Of a stretch of DNA of 44,299 nucleotides, positions 17,797 to 25,573 are shown one piece after another. How positions within the stretch are numbered: position 1 is the first letter of the stretch; the number at the start of each line of letters is the position of its first letter. This stretch comes from an uncultured Alphaproteobacteria bacterium. GTDB lineage: Bacteria; Pseudomonadota; Alphaproteobacteria; Geminicoccales; Geminicoccaceae. The notes under the pieces were generated by a model. That model was not told the DNA's origin. It saw nothing but the letters and a program-made list of their open reading frames with translations, and did no database searches. The stretch is from contig CALKJU010000093.1 of NCBI GenBank assembly GCA_937995535.1, positions 1 to 44,299 on the forward strand. Direction: 5' to 3'. The translations under genes and the position numbers were made by a program.

Positions 17797-18387
17797 TCAA
17801 CCCGTCGAACGCTCCCGCAACAAGTCGAGCAGCCCGGCGATGCCTCGCGCCGCGACCACCGCCTGAAACTCGTTGCGCTGCGTCACCACCATACTGACGC
17901 CCTCGACGATCACGTCGACGATCTTCGGCCCGTCCGGGCCGAGGCGAACGCGCCAGTCGACACGCAACGGCTCGGCACCGGCGCGGCGGATCTCGCTGGC
18001 GACCACGACATCGCCGTTGCTCGTCGCCGTCTCGCGCAGAACGACGAGGCGCTCGCCCGCATAACGCTCCAGCCGTGCGCTGTAGGTGGCGAGCACGAAG
18101 GCGCGAAACAGCCGTTCGTAGTCGGCCCGCTGCTGCGGATCGAGCTCGCGGTAGGGACGGCCCAGGGCGAGACGGGCGATCAGCTCGACATCGAACCCGT
18201 CGCTGAGAAGCTCGGCGAGGCTCTCGCGGCGCGCGGCCGGGGCGAGGTCTTCCTGCGACAGGACGGCGATCGCGCGCTCACCGAGCTCCGCCACGAAGGT
18301 CGAAGCCGTGCCGGCCCGCGTCACTACCGGTGCGCCCAGCAGCCCGGTGGCCAGAACGAGGAGGTCGCGTCGTGAGGCACGCATCAT
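17797..18387 (-). CDS. mlaC: MlaC/Ttg2D-like phospholipid-binding periplasmic protein
   Basis: 196-residue exported protein of the MlaC family, which ferries phospholipids between outer-membrane MlaA and the inner-membrane MlaFEDB complex. An N-terminal signal with two arginines (RASRRDLLVLATGLLGAPVV) ends about residue 26. The family core follows: LSDGFDVELIARLALGRPYRELDPQQR, then FVLATYSARLERYAGE, VDWRVRLGPDGPKIVDVIVEGVSM and VVTQRNEFQAVV. GGGAGG lies 6-7 bases before ATG 18385-18387; the longer open frame to 18783 is antisense to the next gene. No other mla genes are adjacent, so it is an orphan here. The role is family knowledge, not context. Confidence 0.85.
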   Translation of the reverse strand: MMRASRRDLLVLATGLLGAPVVTRAGTASTFVAELGERAIAVLSQEDLAPAARRESLAELLSDGFDVELIARLALGRPYRELDPQQRADYERLFRAFVLATYSARLERYAGERLVVLRETATSNGDVVVASEIRRAGAEPLRVDWRVRLGPDGPKIVDVIVEGVSMVVTQRNEFQAVVAARGIAGLLDLLRERSTG

Positions 18388-18538
18388 CGGCCGTCCTCCC
18401 TGCTGCCGAGGCGCTGCAGCCGCCCCGGGGCGCGCGACGCGGCATCGGGTCCTGCGGTTGCCGCTTTCAGGACCATATGCCGCTTGCGCGAACAGATCGT
18501 TGGTGACACCATCAGAAGTTGATCGGGGGAGGTCGAGG

Positions 18539-18808
18539 ATGATCACGTACGAGGATTGTCTGGGCGTCGCCCAGCTCACCGACGCCGAGGTCCAGGCGAT
18601 CGCCGAGCATGAGGGTCTGCCCCGCATGCTCGCACTCGAGCTTGCCAGCCTGCTGCATCGCTGCCCCGGCGGCGAGCGGCGCATCGCTGGGATGATCCTG
18701 GACGACGTGGCCCACGCGCGGGCCCGCGGCGATCTCGCCAAGGCCGCGCGGCTGCGCCTGGTCTGGAGCAAGTTCGTGAGCAAGCACCCGGAAGCCCTGG
18801 CCGCCTGA
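18539..18808 (+). CDS. Small conserved-looking protein of unknown function (89 aa)
   Basis: I do not assign a function. The 89-residue predicted cytoplasmic protein is largely helical, begins MITYEDCLGVAQLTDAEVQA and ends in a basic helix with LAKAARLRLVWSKFVSKHP. There is no signal peptide or membrane segment. Coding is supported by an excellent GGGGGAGG Shine-Dalgarno, a compact length and codon use like the neighbours. An 11-bp palindrome TGGTGACACCA (18501-18511) lies 28 bases before the start and could be an operator. It is divergent from mlaC, sharing a 151-bp promoter region. Confidence 0.72.
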   Translation: MITYEDCLGVAQLTDAEVQAIAEHEGLPRMLALELASLLHRCPGGERRIAGMILDDVAHARARGDLAKAARLRLVWSKFVSKHPEALAA

Positions 18809-18855
18809 AGCGCGGGCTGCCGGCGTCGGCCGGGGAAAATCGCGGAGCATCGGCC

Positions 18856-19980
18856 TCACGCTGCGTGACGGCCGGTTGGTCGGAGTTGCGCGTGTCGGAG
18901 ACAGCGGCGTAGGTCGGCGTCGAGCAGACCCGTGCCGTGCGCGAGCTGAACGAGGAACGGGTCGCCGGCGTGGCGCAGCAGTCCCAGCACGACCGGCCCG
19001 GCGGCGCTCGAGGCCATATCCACGGCGAGGAGCACCCCGCGCGATGCCAGCTCGCCGGCGGCACGCGCGACCGCGACGAGGCTGCCCCAGTCAGGCAGGG
19101 TCCAGCCGAGCAGCTCGGCACCCGTGTCCGGATGCCGCGCGACCTCGCGCTGGCCCGGATGCAATCCCTGCACGACGCGCCACACCCGGCCGCTCTCCGG
19201 ATCGATTGCGGCCAGCAGGTTGGCCGGCTCGCGGAAGCCGTCGGTCAAGGAAGCACCGGCCGGAATCCGCCATGCCGCGCGATGCAGCACGAGCCCGCCG
19301 GGCTCCCGCCGGAGCAATAGGCGAATGCTCGAGAGCCGCGAGCCATGCACCGCCGCGATGTCGGCATGGGGCTCGAGACCGGTGCGCAGCAGGCAGCCGA
19401 CGCGCCGATAGGCCGCCAGCCGGCTGCACAGGCGCGCGACCGGCTCGCGGCGGCCGTCGCCGAGCGGCAGGCTGTCGGTCGCCGGCTGCCACGGGCCGAT
19501 CGTCTGCGCCCCGGCGCCGATGTGCTCGACGAGCGGCTGGACGAGCAGCGGCGCCGCACCGCGCTCGCGGAGGTAGCGGCCGAGCGTCGCATCGTCAGCG
19601 AGGCAAGGTGGCCCGTCGGCGATCGGGCGGTCGGCCAGGATCGCCTCGGTACGCGGCGTCGGCAGCCCGTGCGCCCGGAGGTTGTTCTCCTGGACGAGCC
19701 GCGCCGCGAGGTCGTCGACCACACCCTCGGCGAGCTCGGCGAGGGCCGCGCGCCCGAGGAAGGAGCGCCGCGCCGGGTTGTCATAGCGACGATGGTCGTA
19801 GAGCCCGAGCGCATAGTAGTCGCGCGCCTCGAGCCGGCCGGGCCCGCTCCGCAACGCCAGGATGTCGAAGGCCTGCTCGACATAGCCGACGCCACCGCAA
19901 GCGCGCGCGCGGCGCGCCGCAGTGCCGAGATCGAGCCGTCGCTCCTCCACGGAGCCATGGGCAGCGTGCAGGACGTCCAT
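18856..19980 (-). CDS. Sugar-transfer-associated-type ATP-grasp protein
   Basis: 374-residue protein resembling the sugar-transfer-associated/alpha-L-glutamate-ligase-like ATP-grasp family. Recognisable features: an N-terminal region with YYALGLYDHRRYDN, LVQENNLRAHGLPTPRT (the substrate-cap region), LLVQPLVEHI, the serine/arginine segment HGSRLSSIRLLLRR, HPDTGAELLGWTLPDW and the late strand with an acidic residue LLAVDMASSAAGPVVLGLL. In classic members this last strand ends in a metal-binding glutamate; here it reads VVLGLLRH, so metal binding may be altered. The frame extends to GTG 20028, but ATG 19980 has GAGGGAG directly upstream. It follows the EamA-type transporter gene on the same strand. 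The substrate is unknown. Confidence 0.6.
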   Translation of the reverse strand: MDVLHAAHGSVEERRLDLGTAARRARACGGVGYVEQAFDILALRSGPGRLEARDYYALGLYDHRRYDNPARRSFLGRAALAELAEGVVDDLAARLVQENNLRAHGLPTPRTEAILADRPIADGPPCLADDATLGRYLRERGAAPLLVQPLVEHIGAGAQTIGPWQPATDSLPLGDGRREPVARLCSRLAAYRRVGCLLRTGLEPHADIAAVHGSRLSSIRLLLRREPGGLVLHRAAWRIPAGASLTDGFREPANLLAAIDPESGRVWRVVQGLHPGQREVARHPDTGAELLGWTLPDWGSLVAVARAAGELASRGVLLAVDMASSAAGPVVLGLLRHAGDPFLVQLAHGTGLLDADLRRCLRHAQLRPTGRHAA

Positions 19981-20033
19981 CGCTCCCTCGCCACGGTCGA
20001 TACCCTGCATGGGTCGAGACTGGGCCACGGCGC

Positions 20034-20954
20034 TTAACGTCTCGTGAACGCGGACAAGGACGGCGCGCCCAGCGCGACATAGGTGCCGGCGGCGCAGATG
20101 ATCGCCGTGCCGACCCAGGTCGCGACGTCGGGTAGATCGCCGAAGACCAACCAGCCGAGAAGGATCGCACCGACGATCTCGACATAGGCGATCGGCGCCA
20201 GGACGACCGCCGGTGCCGCCTCGAACGCCTTGAGCATCAGAAGATGTCCCACCGCTCCGATGGAGCCCATCAGCAGCATCAGCGCGAGATCGGCGGCCCG
20301 CGGCACGACCCAGACGAGCGGCGCCAGCAGGCTCAACAGGATGGTACCGGTCAGCGTACCCCAGACCAGCAGGACGGCGGGCGGCGCGCTCGCCGCCAGC
20401 TTTCGGGTCAGCACCGCGAACCCGGCGAACACGACACTCGTCAGCAGGCCGAGAAGCGCCGCCGGATGGAACATCGCGAAGCCCGGCCGGATGACGATCA
20501 GCACGCCGAGGAAGCCGGCGAGCGCAGCGAGCCAGCGGTTGCGCCCGACCGGCTCACCGAGGAACAGCGCAGCGAGCACGAGCACGACCAGGGGGTACAG
20601 AAAGCAGATGGCCAGCGTGTCGGCCAAGGGCAGGAAGCGCAGCGTCGTGAAGAACAGCATCACGGCGAGCACCATGCAGAGACTGCGCGCAAGCTGCAGG
20701 CCGAACCGGGGCGGGCGTAGGAGCAGCGCGAGGCCGGTCCGCGGCGTGAACGGCAGGAGGACGAGAAAGGCGAAGAAGAAGCGCGCCCAGGCGACCTGCA
20801 GCACCGGGTAGCGCTGGGTCAACGCCTTGGCGATCGCGTCCATGACCGGCAGGACGGCGATCGCGGCGAGCATGAACAGCACGCCCCTTCGGTGCGCATG
20901 GCCGGTCGACGGCGCCGCGGCGACGCGCAGCCTCGCGCCCTCCCGGCTCACCAT
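20034..20954 (-). CDS. EamA/DMT-family inner-membrane transporter
   Basis: 306-residue polytopic protein of the drug/metabolite transporter superfamily with about ten hydrophobic segments arranged as two EamA repeats of five. The first repeat opens with GVLFMLAAIAVLPVMDAIAKAL (about residues 24-45) and contains QVAWARFFFAFLVLLPF. The second begins near GLLTSVVFAGFAVLTRKLA and contains IGAVGHLLMLKAFEAAPA. GAGG lies 5 bases before ATG 20954. It precedes the ATP-grasp gene and is divergent from mtgA. The substrate cannot be predicted; members move metabolites, amino acids or nucleotide precursors. Confidence 0.88.
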   Translation of the reverse strand: MVSREGARLRVAAAPSTGHAHRRGVLFMLAAIAVLPVMDAIAKALTQRYPVLQVAWARFFFAFLVLLPFTPRTGLALLLRPPRFGLQLARSLCMVLAVMLFFTTLRFLPLADTLAICFLYPLVVLVLAALFLGEPVGRNRWLAALAGFLGVLIVIRPGFAMFHPAALLGLLTSVVFAGFAVLTRKLAASAPPAVLLVWGTLTGTILLSLLAPLVWVVPRAADLALMLLMGSIGAVGHLLMLKAFEAAPAVVLAPIAYVEIVGAILLGWLVFGDLPDVATWVGTAIICAAGTYVALGAPSLSAFTRR

Positions 20955-21033
20955 GCGAGCCTCATCCGAACGCGCCCTGGCAACGTGACGTGGCGGCGTC
21001 GACGACCGAACACGAGCCGGCTAACAAGCGCCG

Positions 21034-21744
21034 ATGGCCACCCGTACCGGCGGAAGGACGAGAGCCCGAACGGCGGCGAGCACGCGTGCGTGGTTCCGCT
21101 GGGCTCGGCGCGGGCTGCTGGCGGCGCTCGTCGTCCCGCCGCTCGTGTTCGCGCTCTATCGCGTGCTGCCGCCGCCGCTGACGCCGCTGATGGTCATCCG
21201 CTGGGTGCAAGGACACGGGATCGACTACCAGTGGGTGCCCCGCACGCAGATGGCGCCATCGCTCGCCAGAGCGGCAATCGCGGCCGAGGACAACCTGTTC
21301 TGCCGCCACTGGGGCTTCGACATGGCAGCGCTGCGCGAGCAGATGACCTCGGCGCTGGCCGGGGGGCGACCGCGCGGGGCGAGCACGATCAGCATGCAGA
21401 CGTCGAAGAACCTGCTGCTGTGGCCGGGCCGCGACCCGGTTCGCAAGGTGCTCGAGGCGTGGCTCACACCGCAACTCGAGCTGCTCGTGGGCAAGGGCCG
21501 GATCCTCGAGATCTACCTGAACGTCGTCGAGTTCGGCCCGGGGCTCTACGGTGTCGAGGCGGCGGCGCGGCACTGGTTCGGGAAGCCCGCCGCGCGCCTG
21601 ACGAGCGACGAGGCGGCACGGCTGATCGCGATCCTCCCGGCGCCGCTCGCGCGTGAGCCGCGCCACGCCACCACCTCGGCGCGACGAATCCAGCGGCGGA
21701 TCGGTCAGCTCGGCCCGCTGCTCGACTGCGCCGACACGACCTGA
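21034..21744 (+). CDS. mtgA: Monofunctional biosynthetic peptidoglycan transglycosylase
   Basis: 236-residue glycosyltransferase family 51 enzyme polymerising lipid II into glycan strands. A single N-terminal membrane anchor (LLAALVVPPLVFALYRVLPP, about 30-50) is followed by the catalytic motif AAIAAEDNLFCRHWGFD, which contains the essential glutamate. GASTISMQTSKNLLLWPGR and KGRILEIYLNVVEFGPGLYG are the other two diagnostic motifs. There is no transpeptidase domain, so this is the monofunctional class. ATG 21034 is used; no strong Shine-Dalgarno is visible. It ends 5 bases from the convergent HEAT-repeat gene. Confidence 0.93.
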   Translation: MATRTGGRTRARTAASTRAWFRWARRGLLAALVVPPLVFALYRVLPPPLTPLMVIRWVQGHGIDYQWVPRTQMAPSLARAAIAAEDNLFCRHWGFDMAALREQMTSALAGGRPRGASTISMQTSKNLLLWPGRDPVRKVLEAWLTPQLELLVGKGRILEIYLNVVEFGPGLYGVEAAARHWFGKPAARLTSDEAARLIAILPAPLAREPRHATTSARRIQRRIGQLGPLLDCADTT

Positions 21745-21749
21745 CCCGG

Positions 21750-23111
21750 TCACGGCGACCGCTCACCGGTCTTGCGGATGATCTGCTCGGCGAGCGACCG
21801 GCTCCGGCGCGCCTCGGCGGGCACCGCCTGGTCGATGCTCGCCGCGATCTCGTCCTTGGTCTCGGTTGCGAGCTGGCCGCTTGCCGCCTTGATCACCAGC
21901 AGCGAGTTGTAGGCGGCGTTGCTCTGCTCGGCCGGCGCGACCCGTGCATCGCGCCCCTCGACGATCCGCAGCGCCGCGGCGACGCTCCGCGGATCGCCGA
22001 GCTGGTAAAGGAACTCCGTGACATAGAGCCGGACCGTCTTGTCGCGGTCGCCGACGGCCGCGGCCAGCCGGTCGATGTCGGCGTCGGTGAGTTGCCGGGC
22101 CACCTCGGCGACCACCTCCGGGCGGGAGCGGAGCATGGCGTTCAGCGCGTAGGCCACACCGAGGCGTAGGCGATAGGCATCCGGGGCCTCGGCCAGCGCT
22201 CGCATCAGCGCCGGCACGGCCGAAGGGCCGATCGCGGCGAGGCGCTCGCGCGCGAGGCGCCGCACGGCGGCGTCATCGGCCTGCAGGTCGGCGATCAGCC
22301 TAGCGATCGAGGCCGGATCCGCTGGCATGTCGCCCGCCAGCGCGGACCGGATCAAGGCGAAGTTCCAAGCCCGCGGCGGGTCAGACGGGCCCTGGAGCAG
22401 AAGCTCGTCCAGCTCGTCGACCGAGCGGAAGACGATGCGCCGCTGGTGGTCGGTGACCGTCTGCGCGGCGTAGTTGAGCCGCCAGCTCTGGTTGGGCGAC
22501 TCGTCCAGCAGGCGCTGCACCTGCTCGCGCTGCGCGCGCATCTCGAAGATCTCCCGCCCCTCCCCGCGCTCGCTCGTCTCGACCAGCAGCCGCAGCACGG
22601 GGCTCGCGAGGTGCGGGTCGAGGACGATGAACTTGTACGACCGGGCGTCGTCGGTCCGGGTGCTGTACAGCGGCGCGTCGTCGATCAGCCGGAGCCCGGT
22701 CACGTGCTCGAGGTCGCCACTGAGGTCGATCTTGCGGATCTTCAGCGCCGCCGTCGGGTCGGGCGTCAGCCAGACGAACACGGCATAGAGGGCGACCGCG
22801 ACCGCACCGGCGCCGGCGACGACCCCAGCGCTCTCGGCGCGTCCGCCACGGACCACGGCGCGCGTCCCGAAGGCGGCCAGCAGCAGGCCGAAGCCGATGC
22901 ACATGGTCAGCGGGTAGATGCGCGAGGTCGCGTCGCTGAGGGCCAGATAGGCACCGGCCGCGAGCAGGGTCAGACCGACGACCAGACCGGCCCAGAAGTA
23001 CCGCGCCGGAAAGCCACGGTCGCGCTGCAGCAGATCGGCCTCGACCGCGAAACCTCCTGTCGTTGGCGTCGGCATCGCAGCAGTCCAGCCTGAGGCGAAT
23101 TTGCGGGTCAT
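21750..23111 (-). CDS. HEAT-repeat membrane protein of unknown function
   Basis: 453-residue hypothetical inner-membrane protein. Three hydrophobic segments lie in residues 34-130 (AGLVVGLTLLAAGAYLAL, YPLTMCIGFGLLLAAFG, SAGVVAGAGAVAVALYAVFV). A periplasmic-looking domain follows (LRLIDDAPLYSTRTDDA, SYKFIVLDPHLASP). The C-terminal half consists of HEAT-like helical repeats (DDAAVRRLARERLAAIGPSAVP, YVTEFLYQLGDPRSVAAAL). I do not know its function; such repeats bind partners. ATG 23111 begins the frame, with a second ATG at 23075; neither has a strong Shine-Dalgarno. It shares a 103-bp divergent region with the 87-residue gene, which holds a CRP/FNR-like dyad. Confidence 0.7.
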   Translation of the reverse strand: MTRKFASGWTAAMPTPTTGGFAVEADLLQRDRGFPARYFWAGLVVGLTLLAAGAYLALSDATSRIYPLTMCIGFGLLLAAFGTRAVVRGGRAESAGVVAGAGAVAVALYAVFVWLTPDPTAALKIRKIDLSGDLEHVTGLRLIDDAPLYSTRTDDARSYKFIVLDPHLASPVLRLLVETSERGEGREIFEMRAQREQVQRLLDESPNQSWRLNYAAQTVTDHQRRIVFRSVDELDELLLQGPSDPPRAWNFALIRSALAGDMPADPASIARLIADLQADDAAVRRLARERLAAIGPSAVPALMRALAEAPDAYRLRLGVAYALNAMLRSRPEVVAEVARQLTDADIDRLAAAVGDRDKTVRLYVTEFLYQLGDPRSVAAALRIVEGRDARVAPAEQSNAAYNSLLVIKAASGQLATETKDEIAASIDQAVPAEARRSRSLAEQIIRKTGERSP

Positions 23112-23136
23112 GCTAGCGGCATCCCTGGTGCGGCGC

Positions 23137-23152
23137 TGTGATCCCGATCACG
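23137..23152. promoter_or_regulatory. CRP/FNR-family-like operator
   Basis: TGTGA-TCCCGA-TCACG fits the CRP consensus TGTGA-N6-TCACA at nine of ten fixed positions, with inner symmetry GTGATC-CC-GATCAC. It lies 62 bases before the 87-residue gene and 25 bases before the divergent HEAT-repeat gene. It could serve either promoter and could bind a CRP-, FNR- or DNR-type protein. Similarity of sequence only. Confidence 0.45.
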
Positions 23153-23214
23153 GTGCTGGCGACAAACCGGGCCGCACCGCTATGGTGCGAAGCAGTAACC
23201 GCTGGAGACGAGGG

Positions 23215-23478
23215 ATGGAGGAGACGCGCGCTGTGGCCAGGCTGCCCGGCCTGGACATCGAGATCTACCATGCCGGCGACCAGCAGGGCGAGACGCTGAC
23301 CGTCCGCCTGCGCGCCACGCCGAGCTTCGAAGCGGTTGCCGGCTGGCTCGACCCGACGCGCTTGATGGCCTTGAGCCTCGCTGCGAATCCTTGGCTCGCC
23401 CTGAACCCGTGGGTGGCGCCGTTCCTGCTCCCGAGCCGCGCGCGCGACGTGGCGCGGCTCCCCGACGCGTCGGGCTGA
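23215..23478 (+). CDS. Small conserved-looking protein (87 aa) upstream of alcohol dehydrogenase
   Basis: I do not recognise a named family. The 87-residue protein opens MEETRAVARLPGLDIEIYHA, continues with a beta-rich segment (GETLTVRLRATPSFEAVAGW) and ends with a hydrophobic, tryptophan-rich stretch (NPWLALNPWVAPFLLP). No signal peptide. GGAGACGAGGG precedes ATG 23215, and the stop lies 9 bases before the dehydrogenase start, so the two are almost certainly cotranscribed and may act together. The codon bias matches its neighbours, supporting a real gene. Confidence 0.68.
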   Translation: MEETRAVARLPGLDIEIYHAGDQQGETLTVRLRATPSFEAVAGWLDPTRLMALSLAANPWLALNPWVAPFLLPSRARDVARLPDASG

Positions 23479-23487
23479 GCCGAGGCC

Positions 23488-24540
23488 ATGCGCAGCATGC
23501 AGATCGTCGACTGGGGCCGACCGCTCGAGCTGCGCCGTTACGACGACCCGCAGCCGCTGGGCACCGAGGTGCTGCTCGCGGTCGATGCCTGCGGCGTCTG
23601 CCACAGCGACCTGCACCTGCACGACGGCTACTTCGATCTCGGCGGTGGCGAACGGCTGCGCGTCGCCGACCGCGGCATCCGGCTGCCCTTCACACTGGGC
23701 CACGAGGTCGTCGGCACCGTGCTGGCACTGGGCCCCGAGGCCGAGGGCGTGCGCATCGGCGAGCGGCGGCTCGTCCATCCCTGGATCGGCTGCGGCGCCT
23801 GCCAAGTGTGTCGGCGCGGTGAAGAGCTGCTCTGCCTGACGCCGCGCATCGTCGGGACCTGGCGCGACGGCGGCTACAGCGACCGGGTCGTCGTACCGCA
23901 TGCGCGCTACCTGATCGACTACGCGGGCGTCCCGACGAATGCGGCGGCCACGCTCGCCTGCTCCGGGCTCACCGCCTACGGCGCGGTCCGTAAGCTGGGC
24001 ACGCTCACCGCCGAGGACACCGTGCTGCTGGTCGGCGCCGGTGGGGTCGGGCTGGCCGGCCTTCACCTCGCGCGGGCGCTGACACCGGCGCGGATCGTCG
24101 TCGCCGATGTGGACGCCACAAAGCGCGCGCGGGCGTTGGACGATGGTGCGGCCGCGGTGATCGACAACGCAGCCGAGGATGCGCTGGCGACCCTGCGCGA
24201 GGTCAGCGGCGGCGGCGCAGCTGCGGCGATCGACTTCGTCGGGCGACCCGGCACCGCGCGTTTCGCCATCGACGCCTTGCGCAAAGGTGGCACCTTGATC
24301 GTCGTCGGCCTGTACGGTGACCGCCTGCTCCTGCCGCTCCCGCTCCTTCCCCTGCGCATGCTGACCGTGCGCGGCTCCTATGTCGGGACGCTGCAGGAGC
24401 TGAAAGAGCTCGTGAGCGTGGTCCGGGATCGAGCGGTGTCGATGATTCCGGTCCGTGAGCGACCGCTGGAGGAAGCGAACAGCGTCCTCGACGAGCTGCG
24501 GCAGGGGCGCGTGCTCGGGCGGGTCGTCCTGGTGCCCTGA
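23488..24540 (+). CDS. Zinc-dependent alcohol dehydrogenase
   Basis: 350-residue medium-chain dehydrogenase/reductase oxidising an alcohol with NAD(P). Catalytic zinc ligands are visible as C38 (ACGVCHSD) and H72-E73 (GHEVVG). Structural zinc ligands are C102, C105, C108 and C116 (GCGACQVCRRGEELLC). The nucleotide-binding loop is VGAGGVGLAG (about residue 185), and an aspartate at the end of the next strand (VVADVDATKRA) favours NAD. A second ATG at 23497 is possible. It is the second gene after the 87-residue ORF, behind the CRP/FNR-like dyad. The substrate cannot be read. Confidence 0.88.
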   Translation: MRSMQIVDWGRPLELRRYDDPQPLGTEVLLAVDACGVCHSDLHLHDGYFDLGGGERLRVADRGIRLPFTLGHEVVGTVLALGPEAEGVRIGERRLVHPWIGCGACQVCRRGEELLCLTPRIVGTWRDGGYSDRVVVPHARYLIDYAGVPTNAAATLACSGLTAYGAVRKLGTLTAEDTVLLVGAGGVGLAGLHLARALTPARIVVADVDATKRARALDDGAAAVIDNAAEDALATLREVSGGGAAAAIDFVGRPGTARFAIDALRKGGTLIVVGLYGDRLLLPLPLLPLRMLTVRGSYVGTLQELKELVSVVRDRAVSMIPVRERPLEEANSVLDELRQGRVLGRVVLVP

Positions 24541-24553
24541 GCCTCACCCCACG

Positions 24554-25477
24554 CTAGGCCGCTGCGCGCAGGATCCGCCGGTGCGCCGCGAGGTAACCCC
24601 GCTCGAGCTCGGCAAGATGCGGCGCGAGGAAGGGGTGCAGCTTCGGCAGGGTGTGGAACGGGACCGCGGGCAGCGCGTGGTGCTCAGCGTGGAACGGCAT
24701 GTTCCAGGCCAGCCAGCGCAGCGGCGCGAGCGACCTTACCGTGCGGGTGTTGCGCAACATGTCCGCGACAGGCGCGCAGGCACCGTGCTCGGCCATCCTC
24801 ACGAGCCGCATCCAGGGCTCGGCGGCGAGGCGCGGGAGCAGCCAGTAGACGAGTGCCGCGGTCGTGCCTGCGGCCCACGAGGCGAGCGCGATCCCCGCGT
24901 AGACGAGGAGGAACGCCCGCGCCTCGCGGCTCACCACCGGCTGCTGGCCGGCCGGCAGGTAGAGCGCCTCGGTCGTGTCGAAGCGGCCGGCGGCGTGACG
25001 GCAGAGGTTACCCACGAGGTAGCGCCAGAAGGGCAGGCCGGTGGCGAACAGGAGGTAGCTCCAGCGCCGCGCCGAAGCCGCGATGAACTGCGGATCGTGC
25101 GCCGCGTCCTGAGTGTGGGCGTGGTGCGCCGCGTGCTCGAGCCGGAACTGGGTCGGCGGCATGAGCAGCGCGAGCCCGGCGAGCCAAGCCACGGCGCGGT
25201 TGAGCGCGGGCGTGGCAAACGCCGTGCCGTGGGTCGCCTCGTGCAGCGGCGCGAACAGATGGACCAGGACGAACCCGTGCACGAGTACCGCGGGGATGAT
25301 CCAGGGTAGCGAGGCGACGTGCACGGCCGCGCCGGTGCCGGCGAGCAGGGCCAGATGGGCGCAGAGGAAGGCGATCCCGGGGCCATCGGACCGGCGGACG
25401 AACCGGCGCAGGGTCGCGCGCGGCACGAGCCGGCGGGCGTGTGCCGCGGACGCGGCCAAGGTCACTGTCGGCTCCAC
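24554..25477 (-). CDS. Fatty acid desaturase family membrane protein
   Basis: About 307-residue integral membrane di-iron desaturase/hydroxylase. All three histidine boxes are present: HEATH (79-83), HAAHH (115-119) and HAEHH near residue 270, in the spacing of acyl-lipid desaturases and carotenoid ketolase/hydroxylase relatives. Hydrophobic pairs surround them (FLCAHLALLAGTGAAVHVA, VAWLAGLALLMPP, LLVYAGIALASWAAGTTAAL). The frame is open far upstream but is antisense to the next gene there; GTG 25475-25477 gives a sensible N-terminus, though without a good Shine-Dalgarno, so the start is uncertain. It is divergent from the DapA-family gene. The substrate is unknown. Confidence 0.83.
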   Translation of the reverse strand: MEPTVTLAASAAHARRLVPRATLRRFVRRSDGPGIAFLCAHLALLAGTGAAVHVASLPWIIPAVLVHGFVLVHLFAPLHEATHGTAFATPALNRAVAWLAGLALLMPPTQFRLEHAAHHAHTQDAAHDPQFIAASARRWSYLLFATGLPFWRYLVGNLCRHAAGRFDTTEALYLPAGQQPVVSREARAFLLVYAGIALASWAAGTTAALVYWLLPRLAAEPWMRLVRMAEHGACAPVADMLRNTRTVRSLAPLRWLAWNMPFHAEHHALPAVPFHTLPKLHPFLAPHLAELERGYLAAHRRILRAAA

Positions 25478-25494
25478 CGCGCCACTGTGGTTCG

Positions 25495-25510
25495 GTCGGC
25501 ACACGCCGAC
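25495..25510. promoter_or_regulatory. Inverted repeat in desaturase/DapA-family divergent region
   Basis: GTCGGC-ACAC-GCCGAC, perfect 6-bp arms around a 4-base centre, 18 bases upstream of the putative desaturase start and 64 bases before the DapA-family start. It may be an operator for one or both genes. In GC-rich DNA short palindromes arise often, so confidence is low. Confidence 0.25.
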
Positions 25511-25573
25511 AAGGGTGCCGCTTGCCGGGCTGGTCAGGGTGCGCTTTCTGGAGTCCCGGCGGAGACAGACGGC

